Counted from the first letter of the stretch, positions 42,926 to 53,900 are shown. The stretch: 64,000 bases of DNA from an uncultured Collinsella sp. (GCA_902479135.1 CABSNU010000005.1:19450-83449); one strand, 5' to 3'. Notes: generated by a model from the letters alone, not told the origin. Numbers and translations: made by a program.

Positions 42926-43996
42926 ATGTCACTCGTTCTGGATATCAAAAAGCACTATCCCGGGTTTGTGCTCGACATGCAGCTTGAGGCCGGCGAGGAG
43001 CGCGTGGCGCTGCTCGGTGCCTCGGGTTGCGGCAAGAGCTGCACACTGCGCTGCATTGCCGGCGTGGAGACGCCCGACGAGGGCAAGATCATCGTCAACG
43101 GCGTGACCTTTTTTGACTCGGCGGCGGGCATCAGCCTGTCGCCCCAGGAGCGAAAATGCGCCCTGCTGTTCCAAAACTATCAGCTGTTTCCCAACATGAC
43201 GGTGGCCGATAACGTATGCGCCGGTGTAAAGGACGCGGGCGACGCCGCCGCGCGCAAAAGGCTGGCCGAGCGCTATCTGGGCATTTTCGGTCTGGCCGAT
43301 TTTGCCGACCGCTACCCCGCGCGCCTTTCGGGCGGGCAGCAGCAACGCGTGGCACTTGCCCGTATGGTGGCGGCGCATCCGGGCATCTTTATGTTCGACG
43401 AGCCCATGAGCGCGCTCGATTCCTATCTTAAGAGCGCCCTCGAGCAGAACATGCTCGACCTGTTCGATGTCTGCAACCGCACCGTGCTCTACGTGAGCCA
43501 CGACATCGACGAGGCATGCCGCCTGTGTCAGCGTATCTGCGTGATGCACGACGGGCATGTTGAGGAGATCGGCTCCGTCGAGGACGTGGTCCGCCGTCCG
43601 CAGACGCTGGCGGCACTGCGCCTGACGGGCTGCAAGAACACAAGCCGCGCACGAAAGATCGGGCCCGAGGAAGTTGAGGCGCTCGATTGGGGCATGACCT
43701 TTAACGTGGGTCGCGAGGTTCCCGACGATGTTGCCTACCTGGGTATTCGTGCGAGCTACTTCCATGTGGACAACCGTGCCGAGCGGGGTCGCAACAGTTA
43801 CGACCTGCACGTGGCGCGCGTGAGCGATTCGCGCTTTGAGCGGCTGGTGTTGCTGGACGTGCCGCGCGTTGATGCGCCCACGCGTCTGCAGTGGAAGGTC
43901 AACAAAGTGGGCATGCCTGTCGACGAGCTGCCGCAAGCAGACGAGACGCTGCGCATGCATTTTGATGCCAGCAGGATCCATTTGGTTTGTCGATAG
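42926..43996 (+). CDS. modC: Molybdate ABC transporter ATP-binding protein ModC
   Basis: ModC powers molybdate import with ModA and ModB. The 356-residue product has Walker A LLGASGCGKSCTLR (residues 31-44), Q-loop LLFQNYQLFPNMTV, signature [15 protein letters not shown], Walker B IFMFDEPMSALDS and the switch histidine in YVSHDID. A C-terminal domain (about 240-356) replaces the usual Mop domain: it has the start of a TOBE-like fold but seems degenerate. ATG 42926 follows modB by three bases (overlap-like coupling), so the genes are translationally linked. Confidence 0.95.
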   Translation: MSLVLDIKKHYPGFVLDMQLEAGEERVALLGASGCGKSCTLRCIAGVETPDEGKIIVNGVTFFDSAAGISLSPQERKCALLFQNYQLFPNMTVADNVCAGVKDAGDAAARKRLAERYLGIFGLADFADRYPARLSGGQQQRVALARMVAAHPGIFMFDEPMSALDSYLKSALEQNMLDLFDVCNRTVLYVSHDIDEACRLCQRICVMHDGHVEEIGSVEDVVRRPQTLAALRLTGCKNTSRARKIGPEEVEALDWGMTFNVGREVPDDVAYLGIRASYFHVDNRAERGRNSYDLHVARVSDSRFERLVLLDVPRVDAPTRLQWKVNKVGMPVDELPQADETLRMHFDASRIHLVCR

Positions 43997-44197
43997 CGCC
44001 GGTTAATGCCGTCGGGGATATAAGCCTCGGCGGCTTCGTCTTGCCGTTCGCCGAATGAGGAATGACAAACCTTTATCAATTAAGATAATTATTTATTAAA
44101 CGACGGCACACGACGCTGTCGTACGAATGTCAACGGTGTTCGTCTGGACGATGACCGCTGATATAGTTGATCTTGACTGGTTAAGGAGGGTGCGCAC
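43997..44197 (+). other. AT-rich intergenic region after modC
   Basis: The tract around 44070-44100 is much AT-richer than its neighbours. GACGACAGCG-type inverted bits at 44100-44125 and a TTGATCTTGACTGG element before the small ORF could be a promoter. No real gene is evident. Confidence 0.4.
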
Positions 44198-44266
44198 ATG
44201 CCGCAGACGACATACATTCGCCGCGTTGCCGCGCGCGCCCTGTATATGGCTCGGAGCCGCATATGA
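44198..44266 (+). CDS. Arg-rich short ORF (22 aa), leader-peptide-like
   Basis: MPQTTYIRRVAARALYMARSRI ends at TGA. A very strong ribosome binding site (TTAAGGAGGG) sits eight bases before the ATG. Five arginines and an R-S-R tripeptide are present. Just downstream the bases CGGAGCCG (44252-44259) and CGGCTCCG (44280-44287) form a hairpin overlapping the end of the frame. What it regulated, if anything, has been lost: the next reading frame is a decayed fragment. It could be a chance frame. Confidence 0.35.
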   Translation: MPQTTYIRRVAARALYMARSRI

Positions 44267-44312
44267 GCAGGTATGTTCACGGCTCCGGGAGAGACGACGC
44301 ACAACTAAATAA

Positions 44313-44573
44313 TCGACCGCAAAGCAGGTTCCCCAAAATTCCGGGTTTAGGCGCGGCTGGGTTTTCGCCACCCACCGTGCAGTTCGTGTCGCGCGTGGCC
44401 ACTATGGCCGGCAGGCGGCGGGTGCCCCGTACTATCTGACCGGCGGTTTGTGTGAGAACGCTTATGTCGTTGAGCTGCTGGCCGCGCTGTTGGGCTCGCC
44501 GGTAGAGACCGCGCCCCTGGCACGCTTTGCCGGCGCTATCGGCGCAGCGATTCGCGCACAGGCGCTCAATTAA
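44313..44573 (+). pseudogene. C-terminal remnant of a BadF/BadG/HgdC-type ATPase
   Basis: An open stretch without start codon reads GRQAAGAPYYLTGGL, CENAYVVELLAALLGSPVE and RFAGAIGAAIRAQALN before TAA. This matches the ATPase C terminus of 2-hydroxyacyl-CoA dehydratase activators (LTGGxxxN...VxALLG...GAIGAA). The N-terminal part of that roughly 260-residue family, including nucleotide-binding motifs and the Cys cluster ligands, is absent here. It lies directly upstream of selD on the same strand and appears to be a deletion relic. Confidence 0.65.
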
Positions 44574-44643
44574 TGCATCCGCCGTAGGCTCGCATTCATG
44601 CGTATACTGGGGGAAAATGATTGACCGATGAGAGGAGGTATCG

Positions 44644-45693
44644 ATGTCTGACGATCAGATTAAGCTCACGTCTATGACCGCCGCGAGCGGTTGAGCCGCT
44701 AAGTTGGCTCCTGGAGCCCTCGCCCAGGTCCTGGGCGACTTACCCAATGTGCATAACGATAACCTGCTCGTGGGGTTCGATACTTCCGACGACGCGAGCG
44801 TCTTCCGCGTTGGCGAGAACCTGGGCCTCGTGCAGTCCATCGACTTCTTCCCGCCGATGGTCGACGATCCCTATCTGTTCGGTCAGATTGCCGCGGCCAA
44901 CTCGCTGTCGGATATCTACGCCATGGGCGGGCGGCCGAGTCATGCCATGAACCTGCTCTGCATACCCAGTTGTCTGGGCGTTGAGGTTGCCGGCCAGATT
45001 CTGGCGGGCGGTGCCGACAAGTGCGTCGAGGCGGGCTGCTCCATCGCGGGCGGTCACACCATCAACGACGACGAGCCCAAGTACGGCCTGTCCGTGAGCG
45101 GTTTTGTCGCGCTCGACCGCATGCTCGCCAACAGCGGCGCACGCGTGGGCGATGTTCTGCTGCTGACTAAGGCGATCGGCTCGGGCATCATCACCACGGC
45201 CATTAAGGGCGAGCTCATCGAGCAGGACGAGGCCAGCCGGATGTTTGATTCTATGCGCGCCCTCAACGAGGCGCCGATTCGTCTGGCCGAGGGACTCGAG
45301 CTTCACGGCTGCACCGACATCACGGGCTTTGGCCTGATCGGGCATGCGTGCGAGATGGCCGAAGGCTCGGGCGCGCAGATTGAACTTGCGTCGGGGGCGG
45401 TGCCGCTCTTTGACCAGGTGCTCGATATGGCGCGTCTGGGCATTATCCCTGCCGGCGCCTACCGCAACCAGGATTTCTTTGGCCCGCGCGTGGCGGCCGA
45501 CGATGACTTGGAGCCGGGAATGCTGGATGCGCTGTACGATCCGCAGACCTCGGGCGGCCTGCTCATCGCAGCGCCTGCTGCTGATGTGGATGAGCTTGCG
45601 CGTCGTTTACATGCCGAGGGGCGCGTTACCGCCGTTGTCGGGCGCGTGTGCGAGGCGGTGCCGGGCGGTCCTGCCGTTCGTGTTGTGCGTTAA
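44644..45693 (+). CDS. selD: Selenophosphate synthetase SelD, a selenoprotein with in-frame UGA (Sec17)
   Basis: SelD makes selenophosphate from selenide and ATP. The frame starts MSDDQIKLTSMTAASG then TGA (44692-44694) then AAKLAPGALAQVL, matching the SelD active-site motif in which this position is Cys or Sec. Reading UGA as selenocysteine gives a complete 349-residue protein with DDASVFRVGENLGLVQSIDFFPP, GGHTINDDEPKYGLSVSG, TDITGFGLIGHACEMAEG and a C-terminal DPQTSGGLLIA. The ribosome binding site GAGAGGAGG precedes ATG 44644. The hairpin just after the UGA supports Sec insertion. SelA, SelB and selC must lie elsewhere. Confidence 0.95.
44692..44738 (+). promoter_or_regulatory. Candidate bacterial SECIS element in selD
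   Basis: Starting at the UGA, the hairpin TCGCCCAG-GTC-CTGGGCGA (44720-44738) places a tight apical loop with a G about 34 bases after the UGA, within the range expected of bacterial SECIS elements. A lower stem could be formed by the bases between. Confidence 0.65.
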
Positions 45694-45752
45694 GGAAAAC
45701 CGTTATGTGACCGTCCGTTGTTCTGGGCGGCCCCTTTCGAAAGGAATTTACT

Positions 45753-46379
45753 ATGTCTACCAAGATTGAAGTCAATGCCATGGGCGATGCCTGCCCGCTG
45801 CCCGTCGTCAAGACGCTCAAGGCCCTGAAACAGCTCGATGGCGAGGGCGCTGTTGTGACCTCGGTCGACAACGAGACCGCCGTCAAGAACATCTCCAAGA
45901 TGGCGCAGGAGAAGGGCTGCACGGCCTCGGTCGAGAAGATCTCGGACGCCGAGTGGCACGTGACCGTCGCGACCGCCGGTGCCGTGGCCGTTGCGGACCC
46001 CGAGCAGGACGGTGCCGCTTTCTGCGACGCCGGCGCCGGTAGGGGCAAACTCGTCATTTCCGTCTACACCGACTGCATGGGCCGTGGCGACGACGAGCTG
46101 GGCCACAAGCTCATGAAGGCGTTTATCTTTGCCGTGACGCAGCAGGAGGAGCTGCCCGCGACCATGCTGTTCTACAACGGCGGCGCCAAACTCACCGTCG
46201 AGGGCTCGCCGGTGCTCGACGACCTCAAGGGTCTGGCCGAGCAGGGTGTTGAGATCCTTACTTGCGGTACCTGCCTCGATCACTTTGGCATTAAGGACCA
46301 GCTCGCGGTGGGCGAGGTCACTAACATGTACGTAATCGTGGAGAAGATGGAGCAGGCCGTGCGCGTCGTGCGCCCGTAG
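45753..46379 (+). CDS. yedF: Selenium metabolism protein YedF
   Basis: YedF proteins pair an N-terminal TusA-like sulfur/selenium carrier domain (about residues 1-75, C14 in DACPLPVV) with a C-terminal DsrE-like domain (about 100-208: VISVYTDCMGRGDDELGHKLMKAFIFAVTQ). They occur next to selD in selenium-using bacteria and probably carry activated Se. The 208 residues match the fused form. The ATG at 45753 is preceded by GAAAGGAATTTACT. It follows selD by 59 bases on the same strand. Confidence 0.92.
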   Translation: MSTKIEVNAMGDACPLPVVKTLKALKQLDGEGAVVTSVDNETAVKNISKMAQEKGCTASVEKISDAEWHVTVATAGAVAVADPEQDGAAFCDAGAGRGKLVISVYTDCMGRGDDELGHKLMKAFIFAVTQQEELPATMLFYNGGAKLTVEGSPVLDDLKGLAEQGVEILTCGTCLDHFGIKDQLAVGEVTNMYVIVEKMEQAVRVVRP

Positions 46380-46398
46380 CGTATTGGTTGGAGTTGCC

Positions 46399-46650
46399 AT
46401 GAGGGAAAAGCGCCCGGCGCTTGTCATCACGTTTCCCACCACGGCGGCCGCCATGGGGTGCGAGAGCCTGTGCGTTGAGCGTGGCCTTCCTGGGCGTACG
46501 ATTCCCGTGCCCGGAGAGGTTGCTGCCGGCTGCGGTCTGGCGTGGAAGGCATTGCCTGCGGATGAGGACCTGCTGCGCGGCGAACTCGCCTCGGCAGGCA
46601 TTCCCGCCGAGGGCTATACCGTGATCGATATGTGGGAGGTCGTGCGATGA
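46399..46650 (+). CDS. DUF3343-type small protein of the selenium cluster
   Basis: The 83-residue product begins MREKRPALVITFPTTAAAMGCESLCVERGLPGRTIPVPGEVAAGCGLAWKA, the typical DUF3343 pattern (xxFxSTxxAxxxE...PRxIssGCGxa). The role is unknown, but DUF3343 genes commonly flank selD and yedF. It may bind Se or S through its conserved cysteines. The ATG at 46399 is preceded by TTGGAGTTGCC. Its stop overlaps the next start by four bases (ATGA), so the two are translationally coupled. Confidence 0.8.
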   Translation: MREKRPALVITFPTTAAAMGCESLCVERGLPGRTIPVPGEVAAGCGLAWKALPADEDLLRGELASAGIPAEGYTVIDMWEVVR

Positions 46651-47789
46651 TCTACTTGGATAACGCGGCGACGACCATGCACAAGCCACAGACGGTGATT
46701 GATGCCGTGACGCAGGCGATGTGCTCGCTCGGCAATGCCGGGCGCGGCGCCACGTCGGGTGCCCTCGATGCCGCTCGTACAATTCACGGCTGCCGTGCCA
46801 AGCTCGCGCGCCTCTTGGGTTGCCCGAGGGCGGACCATGTGTGCTTTACGCCCAACTCGACGGCGGCGCTCAACACGGCCATTAACGGCGTGGTGCGCCC
46901 CGGCGACCGCGTGGTCACGACGGTGCTCGAGCACAACTCCGTGCTGCGTCCGCTCAACCGCCTGGCGGCTGAGCGGGGCGTGACCGTTGAGCATGCCGGC
47001 TGCGACGCGAACGGCGTGCCCGACTATGACGAGCTCGAGCGGCTGGTCACGCCCGGTACGCGTGCCGTGGTGGTGACGCATGCCTCTAATGTGACCGGCA
47101 ACGCGGTCGACATTGCGCGCGTGGCGGCCTTGGCACATGCCGCGGGTGCGCTTGTGATCGTCGATGCCTCGCAATCTGCCGGTACGGCGCATATCGATAT
47201 GCAGGCCATGGGGCTCGACGTGGTGTGCTTTACCGGCCACAAGGGGCTCATGGGCCCGCAGGGCACCGGCGGCCTGGCCGTGGCGGAGGGCGTTGACGTG
47301 GCGCCCTGGGCCATGGGCGGCACGGGCGTGCACAGCTTCGATGCGTTGCAGCCCATGGAGTGGCCCACGCGGCTCGAGGCGGGCACGCTCAACGGTCACG
47401 GCATAGCGGGCCTTTCCGCAGGCCTTGATTTTATCGAGGCACAGGGTGGAGTTGAAGCGATTGCGACTCACGAACGCGCCCTGGCCGATCGCTTTCTCGC
47501 CGGTGTTCGTGAGATTCCGGAAATCAAGCTCTACGGTGCCTTCGACCAGTCAGCACGCTCGGCGATCGTCTCGCTCAACGTGGGCAATATCGATTCGGCC
47601 GAGATTTCGGACGCGCTCATGCAGGGGTGGGGGATTGCTACGCGCCCCGGTGCCCATTGTGCCCCGCTCATGCACTGTGCGCTGGGAACCGAGCGCCAGG
47701 GCGTGGTTCGGTTCTCGTTTGGTTACTTCAACACGGCCGAGGAAGTCGACATGGCGATTGAGGCTCTGCGCGATTTGAGCTGCGATTAG
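46647..47789 (+). CDS. Class V cysteine desulfurase family aminotransferase of the selenium cluster
   Basis: The 380-residue PLP enzyme begins MIYLDNAATTMHKPQTVIDAV, with the PLP lysine K199 in CFTGHKGLMGPQGTGG and the catalytic cysteine C338 in TRPGAHCAPLMHCALG. It most likely liberates sulfur or selenium from cysteine or selenocysteine to supply SelD/YedF; genomic context supports selenium. It is related to the TIGR01977-type EF2568 subfamily seen in selD loci, rather than to IscS of Fe-S assembly. The start at 46647 overlaps the DUF3343 stop. Confidence 0.88.
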   Translation: MIYLDNAATTMHKPQTVIDAVTQAMCSLGNAGRGATSGALDAARTIHGCRAKLARLLGCPRADHVCFTPNSTAALNTAINGVVRPGDRVVTTVLEHNSVLRPLNRLAAERGVTVEHAGCDANGVPDYDELERLVTPGTRAVVVTHASNVTGNAVDIARVAALAHAAGALVIVDASQSAGTAHIDMQAMGLDVVCFTGHKGLMGPQGTGGLAVAEGVDVAPWAMGGTGVHSFDALQPMEWPTRLEAGTLNGHGIAGLSAGLDFIEAQGGVEAIATHERALADRFLAGVREIPEIKLYGAFDQSARSAIVSLNVGNIDSAEISDALMQGWGIATRPGAHCAPLMHCALGTERQGVVRFSFGYFNTAEEVDMAIEALRDLSCD

Positions 47790-47826
47790 ACCAACCTTTT
47801 GCGCCCTTAGATAAACCGTTTGCGCT

Positions 47827-47911
47827 ACCTTCCCGCATTGTCGCTTATACAGGGTAATGTGAAATGATGGCCCACACTGGGACTCTGTATCTTTGCGAAT
47901 TGCGGGAAGGT
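47827..47911 (+). promoter_or_regulatory. Inverted repeat overlapping the adhesin ribosome binding site
   Basis: ACCTTCCCGCATTGTCGC (47827-47844) and GCGAATTGCGGGAAGGT (47895-47911) are near complements (one extra base). The right arm contains GGGAAGG, the ribosome binding site of the adhesin gene at 47916. If transcription starts upstream of the left arm the site would be sequestered in RNA; if inside the loop it may be an operator. Confidence 0.6.
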
Positions 47912-47915
47912 TCCT

Positions 47916-50900
47916 ATGAACAGGATCACTGCTGCCCTCTATAGGTTTTTAGTCGTCTATCTTTCGGTCGCGATGGTCGTGACCTCGATACCCCTTGCTC
48001 CCAGCACAGCCTATGCCGATGATGCCGGGGCGGTCGCCGTCGAGAGCGAGGCCCAAGAGGCCGACTCGAGCTCTGACGCTGATGTCGATGCGGTCGATAA
48101 CGCGTCGTCTTCGGGCGAGGGCAGCTCATCCACAACTTCCGACCAAACGAATAACGCTCAGGACGAATCGTCCAGCTCGGATACCAGCACTTCCACGTCG
48201 AGCTTGGCCCAAGACCTTTCGAGCTCCGCGACCGATTCTGATGCAGCAAAGAGCTTGGTTGCCACGGCGGAACCCTCGTCCGATGACAGCGAAGTCGATC
48301 CCCTCGTGTATGAGGACCCAACGGTCTACGAGTATGCCAAGCTTATGCCGAACGGCTATGTGTATCCGTGCGATGCAAGCGGAAGCGTTACGGTAGAGAT
48401 CGATGGAAACGACCCGTATGGGAGCTCTGTCGACGGTAAATTGGTAACCAATCTGATCGTTGATTACGGAGTGGATGGGGTCCCCGGATATATTTGTGAG
48501 TATTCCTCCAATTTGCGTTCGGTGCGTTTTGAGAACAGCTCTATTTCTTCAATTGGACTACACGCCTTTTCTGGGTGCTCCAATCTCGCCGATATCAGCT
48601 TTTCCGGTATGACAATTGGGGGCATCGGAACAGAGGCGTTTTCTGGGTGCGGATCGCTTACGAGCCTGAACATTAATGACGTTGCTACCATCGGCTCTAT
48701 GGGCGATGCCGCGTTTGCCTGGAGCGGGCTGCGGTCTACGGGTCTCGACAAGGTCGTTGGTCTCAGTTCGATTCCTGAGAACGCTTATAATGCCTGCAGC
48801 GCTCTGACCGATACCGGTCTGGGCGGGAACACATCCATCACATCAATCGGCGTTAATGCGTTCAAAAACTGCTCTCGCCTTGCGACGACGGGACTCGAGA
48901 ACAATACGACGATCAAGACGCTCCGCGAAGGTTGTTTCTCCGGGACCAATATGAGCGGCGGGCTGACGTTGCCCCTTTATTCCAAGATCGAGGAACTGCC
49001 GAGTCGTGCGTTCTATGGCTCTAAGCTCGAAACCGTGTACTTTGGATGCGACCATGTGGTGCTCATTAATTCCACCACGTTCCCCAAGCAAAACATGACT
49101 GTCATGGTCCCTGCCAAGATGGTTTCGCAATACGCAAGCGGTCGCCCCAAAGAGGTTTGGGAGAGTTGCAATGGCAGCCTGCCCGTCCCCGTGGGCAAGA
49201 TGCTTCAAAAGATTAAGGTCTCGCGTGATCCCGACAAGATGGCCTATCGGCAGGGTGACACCATTTCGCTCGAGGGCATGAGCGTCACGTTTCAATATCC
49301 TCATTCGACGATGGATAGCGACTACGAAGCGCTCATAAAGGACGAACTCGGCGAATACCTTACGGCGACCCCCTGCGATGGTGATGTCTTCGACAAGTCG
49401 ATGGACGGAGAACCCATACAGCTGGTGTATGACGATGGCTACACACGCCTTGTCACGTACAGCAAGGGCAACCTGCAGCAGGCGGCCTACGAGTATGCCA
49501 AGCTCATGCCCAACTACTATCTGTATCCGTGCGACGCAAACGGAAATCTTACCGTAGAGATTGATGAGAACAAACCGCGCGAGAACTCTGTCGACGGTCG
49601 AATGGTAACGAATTTGATTGTCGATTCCGGGGTGGATGAAGTCGACGCACAGCTCTGTGCCGACTCGACCAATCTGCGCTCAGTGCGCTTTGAGAGCAGC
49701 TCTATTTCTAAAATTGGACTGCACGCCTTCTATAACTGCCCGAATCTCACCGATATCAGCCTTTCCGGCATGACCATCGGTACCATCGGGAAAGAGGCGT
49801 TCTATGGCTGCAAGTCGCTTACGAGCCTGGATATCAACGAGACTGCTACCATTGGCTCGATGGGCGAGGCCGCTTTTGCCAAGAGCGGGCTGGTGTCCAC
49901 GGGGCTCGACAAGGTCGTCGGCCTCACATCGATTCCCGACAGAGCCTACGAAGGCTGCAAGGCTCTGACCGATACCGGCCTGGACAAGAATACCTCCATT
50001 ACATCGATTGGCGTTTGCGCGTTCAGGTTCTGCTTGAACCTTGCTACCACCGGGCTCGAGAGCAACACAACGGTCGAAACGCTTGGCCACACCTGCTTCT
50101 ACGGCACCGACTTGAACGGCGGGCTGACGCTGCCATATAACTCCAAGATCGAGGAGTTGCCGGAAAAGGCGTTTTATAGCACCAACCTCGAGACCGTGTT
50201 CTTTGGGTGCAACCATGCGGTGCTCATTAATACCGACACGTTCCCCAAGCGCAACATGACCGTCATGGTCCCTGCCAAGATGATTCCGAAGTACAGCAAG
50301 GGAGAGCCCAAGGCTGTTTGGGAGAGGTGCAACGGCTGCCTGCCCGTCCCGGTGGGCAAGGTGCTCGAGAACGTTGAGATCTCATGCGACCCAAACAATA
50401 TGGTCTATGAGCCGGGGGAGACCATTTCGCTCGAGGGCATGAGCGTCGAGCTCGATTACCCGCATTCGGTATCGATTTGGAACTACGAGGCGCTCATAAA
50501 GGAAGAGCTCGGCGAGTACCTTACGGCCACCCCCCGCGACGGCGACGTCTTCGATGGGTCGATGGACGGACAGCCCGTAAAGCTCGTGTATGACGACGGA
50601 TATTCGCATTTTGAAACCCAGACCAAGGGCACGCTACAGCTTAAGAAACCCACGCCGACATCGTTCCAGATCTCCTATGCCCAAAAAATCGATAAGGGCG
50701 AACGCAAGCTGATGGACGGCGTTGAGCTTCCCGATGTTTCCGGCACGATTACGATCGATGCAGGTGCCGAGGTCACGCTCGATGCCGGTGCTTTGGGGAT
50801 GCTCAACGACAACATCACGTTTAAGGGCTGGTATGACACCGAGTCCGGCAAGTACATCTCCAAGGAGCCGGTTTACACGTTTACGCCAGATAAGGACCTG

Positions 50901-53900
50901 TCCCTCGAGGCTCGCTTTAAGCTCAAGGACTATGCGGTGCATATCAACGATGCACAGGCGACCGATTCGTCACAGGACTTTGCGCATCTGAGTGTTACCG
51001 CTCAAAACTGCTATCGCAATGCCGGCGAGACGGTCGACCTTTCCGCCGCCACGGATAACGCGTTGTTCCTGGGCTGGTATCTGGGCGAGGGCGATGATGC
51101 GTACGCCGTGAGCGATCAGCTCGACTTTACCTATACGGTGGACAAGGCGGACGCGATTGTGTCCGAGGACAAGACTGATGCTAGGATCGAGATCACGCCG
51201 CGCTACTGCGCTCCGCAGGCGAGCGTTGTGCTGAGTGTGGACGGGGTCGATGAGAACGGGCAGCCGCTCGGACAGTTTCTCTCTACCGGTCTTTACGGTA
51301 TTGGGTCGCGCGTAACGGTCGTGGCGGTGCCAATGCCTGGCTATGTGTTTGACTACGCGACCGATGCCCTTGGCAATGTTGTCTTTACCGGCGACGATGG
51401 TCCGTCCTACACGTTTGTGCTCGAGGGGGATGTGCAGTATACCGCGCATTTCCGCGAGGCGACTGACCCCGACGAGTCACTCGCGGCGCTTAAGGCCGCG
51501 CTCATCGCCGCGATTACGGCTGCGGCCGTCCTCGCTACCATGTATGGGCTGGGCGAGATCGTCGACCCCATCGCGGCCGATGCGGTAATCGAGATCGGTA
51601 TGGCCGACAACATCGAGGATGTTGCCGCTGTGGGCACCAAGGTGCTCAAGGAGATTAAAGACATCATCGACGACCACAAGAAGCCCAAGCCTCATGGCGA
51701 CCACAAGATCGAAATTATTGCCACCGCGCAGCCCGAGGTTGGCGGCGTCGTTACCGGAGGCGGTATCCACTATGAGGGGACGGTCGCCACGCTCGAGGCT
51801 GTCGCAAATCCTGGCTATCGCTTCGTATGTTGGAAAGAGAACGGCGTCGAGGTCTCGACATCTCCTCTCAAGACGATGACGATCACGGACCTGACGCCCG
51901 AGGTCGTAAAAATGACAGCCGTCTTTGAGAAAAAAGTCGAGGTCACGGCTGTCGCCGAAGCCGATGGCATCCAGGCCGATTTTTCGACAGGCTGCACCGC
52001 AAGCCCTGTAAAGCAGAGCATTACGCGTGGCGACCAGGCCATGGTCACCGCGAGCGAGGGCCCCGACTATGCCTTTGTGGGATGGTTCGAGGACGGCGTC
52101 GAGGTTTCGCCCGAGCGTACGTATATCTTTAAGGCTGAGGTCGATCGCCATCTGGTTGCACGCTTCCGCAAGGCGGATAAGACCATTCTGGTAAACACCG
52201 ATCCCTTCGACAGCGCCGAGGTGCTGTGCGATGGCGTGCCGGTCGTGGATGGCAAGGTTCGCGCGAAGGATGGGGACATTCTCACGTTTACGATGCGGCC
52301 CAAGGTACGCCCTGACAATCCTGAGAAGACGTACCGGTTTGTGGAGTGGCGTGAAACCGATGCGCAGGGCATCACGATTGCCAACAAGCAGGAAGTTTGC
52401 GAATACCGCGTCAACGGCAATGCCCGAATTGAGGCCGTAATGGACGGCAGAGATACGCATACCGTGCGTGCCGAGGCCGACCCGCTCGAGGGCGGCACCG
52501 TTGCACTGAAGCGCGGCGAGACTGCCGGCATGGTTCTCGAGGTCCCCGAGGGTGAGCGCGTGACCGCGGAGGCTACGCCATCCGAGGGCTATATCTTTGA
52601 CGGTTGGTATCTGAGCAATGGTGGCTCGGATACTACGTCGACGCTGGTTTCGAGCGAGCGTTCGTATACCTTTGAGCCCATTACCGACTGCGTGGTCCAG
52701 GCGAAGTTTACGCGTGCCTGCAAGGTGGACGTTGTCGTTGAGCCGGCCGCGGCCATGGCGGGCAAATATATGGTGCACGGTGAGGGCTACTGCATGAAGG
52801 GCGAGCCTGCCACGCTGAGCATTGAGCTCACGGCGGAGGCGAGCAAACAATTTACCTTTAAGGGCTGGTACGACGCCAAGACGGACCTGCTTTTAGGCAC
52901 CGACCCCAGCTACCTTGAGTTCTATCCCGAGGACGTGGAATGCACCGTGCGCGCGGTGTTCGAGGAAAATACCTATACCGTAACGGCAAAAGCCAAGAAA
53001 ACCTTCGTGGAGCGCGGCACGGTCGAGATCGAAGGGCACCCGGGGGCATCTTCGGTTACCTGCGGATATGGCGACACGGTGATGCTCAAGGCGAAGGCCA
53101 ATGACGGCTACCGCTTTGACCATTGGAAGGATGACTCCGGTAAGGAGTACGACACCGCTGAGCTGGTCGTTAAGGTTACCAAGTGCGACACCTATACCGC
53201 GATCTTTACCGACTCAAAACCCGAGGTTATGGTGACGGCCGATTCGTGGCTCGGCGGTACCGTGACGTGCAACGGGACTGTGGTGAAGCCCACGACCGAC
53301 AAATTCAAGCTGGGGGAGACCCTTACCCTGACGGCCAAGGCCCATCCAGGCTTTTTGTTCTGGGGTTGGTACGTCAATGGTCGCCTGAAGAGCCTTAAGC
53401 ACGAGACCTCGTTGGTTGCGAAGGCTCGCGGTAAAACCGGACACTGCGTTATTACCGCGGCCTTTGTGCCGATCGATACCGTCTGCGTGCCTCTCGCCGA
53501 TCCTGCGGAGGGCGGCACCGTCAAGGCGAGCCGAATCCTTGCCGACCGCGGCGCGGAGGTTGCCCTTAAGGCGACGCCCAATCCCGGTTACGTCTTTACT
53601 GGTTGGTATACGGCCGACGGCACGTTTGAGTCTGCCGATGCGGAGTTCACCTGCCACCAGGAGCGCAGCCATGTGCACGTCGCTCGCTTTATGGCAAAAA
53701 GCTATGAAGTCGACGCCACGACGGTAGTCGATTCCGGCACCGGTTCGCTGGTCGAATCGAGCGTCGCCGGCTGGGTCGAGGGCGCAGGCACCGTCGAGGC
53801 GGGGCATGCCGCCACGCTGACGGCGCATGCGCTTTCGGGCTATGCGTTTGAGTATTGGGCCGATGCTTCGGGCGCCGTGGTAAGCCGTGACAGCACCTAT

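Noticed and set aside
44240..44330. Molybdenum cofactor riboswitch after modC
   Set aside because: GGCTCCGGGAG and a hairpin recall parts of the Moco motif, but the conserved multi-helix architecture is not evident and the following gene is decayed.
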